Positions 14,889 to 15,722 of a stretch of 15,722 nt of DNA are shown here, piece after piece. The notes below the pieces were generated by a model. That model saw nothing but the letters and a program-made list of their open reading frames with translations, ran no database searches and had not been told where the DNA came from. Each line of letters opens with the position of its first letter. The stretch's first letter is position 1. The DNA comes from Candidatus Woesearchaeota archaeon (GTDB lineage Archaea > Nanoarchaeota > Nanoarchaeia > Woesearchaeales > JAGVZT01): NCBI GenBank assembly GCA_017608295.1, contig JAFCGF010000044.1, positions 1-15,722 on the forward strand, read 5' to 3'. The translations under genes and the position numbers were made by a program.

Positions 14889-15695
14889 ATGTCACTATCA
14901 TTAAATAAAGGAATACGGAAGAGGCTGGTGATTCTGGTTGTGGGATTATCCCTTTCGGGGGTTGCCTTTTCTCAGGACTGCATGCCCTGCCTACCAAATG
15001 GCATCACGTTTACGACACAGAACCAGATCGACAGTTTTCCGATCAACCACCCTGGATGTACGGAGATCGGAGGAAATGTCTTAATTAATGGTCAAAACGA
15101 GATCTTTAACCTGGATGGTTTATCCGGTGTGACCTCAATTTCAGGGGATCTGAACATCAACAATAACTATGCACTTACAGGGTTAACAGGGTTTCAGAAC
15201 CTGGTTTCGATCGACGGCAACCTGATCATCGGAGGAAATCCCAGACTAAAAACCCTGATGGGCTTACACAATATCGACCCTGAGTCTATCAAGGATCTGT
15301 ATATCATTGGTAATGATTCTTTAAGCGAATGTGCCATAGAAAGCATATGTGATTACTTTTGGTATCCAATCGGAGAGTTTGAGATCTATGGAAATGCCGC
15401 AGGCTGCAACAGTTATGAGGAACTTCTCAATGCCTGTGATACGTTGTCGATAACAGAGGAAAGCATTCCTTTTAAAATTACCATTTTCCCAAATCCCGCC
15501 TCCACACAAATCACCATCGAAACGCATGACCAGGGTCAGCTAACAATTCTAAACCTACAAGGTCAGGAACTCCTCAACCAGCAAATCTCAGAACCCAAAA
15601 CACGGGTTGATATCAGCACCTTGCCTAGTGGAGTCTATCTTGTGAAGCTTACGGGGGAACAGCAGGTGCAGGTGGGGAAGTTTGTAAAGCAGTAA
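14889..15695 (+). CDS. Secreted leucine-rich/receptor-L-like protein with common T9SS tail (array gene 6)
   Basis: This 268-residue protein has a signal peptide (about residues 1-29; hydrophobic core LVILVVGLSLSG), a Cys pair CMPC near residue 31, then a short leucine-rich region (about 58-145) with units such as GNVLINGQNEIFNLDGLSGV and GDLNINNNYALTGLTGFQNL, alternating ISG/IDG turns. This resembles receptor-L-domain-like repeats found in many T9SS-secreted Bacteroidota proteins, here with only about four units, so the repeat region is short. A Cys-containing cap follows (CAIESICDYF at about 148-157 and GCNSYEELLNAC at 172-183). The common tail is at 197-268. Ligand binding, not catalysis, is the expected role. 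It starts three bases after array gene 5. Confidence 0.86.
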   Translation: MSLSLNKGIRKRLVILVVGLSLSGVAFSQDCMPCLPNGITFTTQNQIDSFPINHPGCTEIGGNVLINGQNEIFNLDGLSGVTSISGDLNINNNYALTGLTGFQNLVSIDGNLIIGGNPRLKTLMGLHNIDPESIKDLYIIGNDSLSECAIESICDYFWYPIGEFEIYGNAAGCNSYEELLNACDTLSITEESIPFKITIFPNPASTQITIETHDQGQLTILNLQGQELLNQQISEPKTRVDISTLPSGVYLVKLTGEQQVQVGKFVKQ

Positions 15696-15698
15696 TCA

Positions 15699-15722
15699 TT
15701 GAAAAACGTATACCGAAAACGA
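15699..15722 (+). CDS. Possible start of a seventh array gene, cut by the window edge
   Basis: A TTG three bases after the stop of array gene 6 opens a frame, M-K-N-V-Y-R-K-R if TTG is read as Met, that stays open to the end. The three-base spacing equals that at three other array junctions, and a Lys/Arg-rich opening is what a signal peptide would start with. Only eight codons are visible, so this is a guess from position. Confidence 0.3.

Larger units (their letters stand above)
9665..15695 (+). repeat. Common-tail repeat: six 219-bp gene ends encoding gap-free 72-residue T9SS sorting domains
   Basis: The six tail copies, stop codon included, lie at 9665-9883, 11042-11260, 12518-12736, 13413-13631, 14667-14885 and 15477-15695. 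All are exactly 219 bp. Shared protein core: IxIxPNPxSTxITIE, then NLxGQELLxQ, EPKTxxDISTLPSG, and a VGKFVKQ-type end. At DNA level the 20 bases CAGATCACTGAGCCCAAAAC are identical at 12623, 13518 and 14772. The tail corresponds to the type A sorting domain recognised by the T9SS and removed by its sortase-like surface protease. The upstream gene ending at 7894 has a clearly different tail. Confidence 0.9.

Noticed and set aside
8438..15695. Toxin-immunity or antiphage defence array based on common tail and variable head
   Set aside because: The shared domain is at the C-terminus and is a secretion tail; no nuclease, pore-forming or peptidase toxin motif or immunity gene was seen in the heads or between them.

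Overview
The window looks like a chromosomal segment from a member of the Bacteroidota, probably a Bacteroidales or Marinilabiliales-like lineage. The grounds are seven proteins with type IX secretion system (T9SS) type A C-terminal sorting domains, a pair of BACON domains, Bacteroidota-style lipoprotein signals, and several matches to the Bacteroidota promoter -7 element TAnnTTTG. No rRNA, tRNA, CRISPR array, integrase or transposase gene was recognised.

Left part (1-5135), unrelated cell-envelope and housekeeping genes: a left-truncated M49-type metallopeptidase lipoprotein (minus); a stomatin/prohibitin-family (SPFH, paraslipin-like) membrane protein (plus); a coiled-coil membrane protein of unknown function (minus); a patatin-like lipoprotein (minus); and a secreted transglutaminase-like protein (plus).

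Middle (5222-8437): an 890-residue secreted protein with a large N-terminal region of unknown fold, then a fibronectin III-like domain, two BACON domains and a divergent T9SS tail. It is followed by a 543-base gap without a gene. The gap holds a 123-bp nested palindromic element (29-bp imperfect terminal inverted repeats around a perfect 18-bp palindrome) and five copies of an 8-bp tandem repeat.

Right part (8438 to the end), the most interesting region: six consecutive plus-strand genes with only 3-12 bases between them, very probably one operon that may continue past the right edge. Every protein has an N-terminal signal peptide and ends in a 72-residue T9SS tail. The six tails align without a single gap and share long identical stretches, while the heads are different folds: two full-length paralogues of unknown fold, a seven-repeat probable beta-propeller, a short protein of a widespread but uncharacterised Bacteroidota type, an Asp-box (BNR-like) propeller and a short leucine-rich/receptor-L-like protein. 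This is a 'variable head, common tail' array whose tails appear to be kept alike by recombination or recent duplication. By established T9SS biology the tails route the proteins through the outer membrane and are removed at the surface, so the locus probably supplies a set of co-expressed surface or secreted binding modules. No enzymatic active site was recognised in any of the six heads, and their ligands are unknown.
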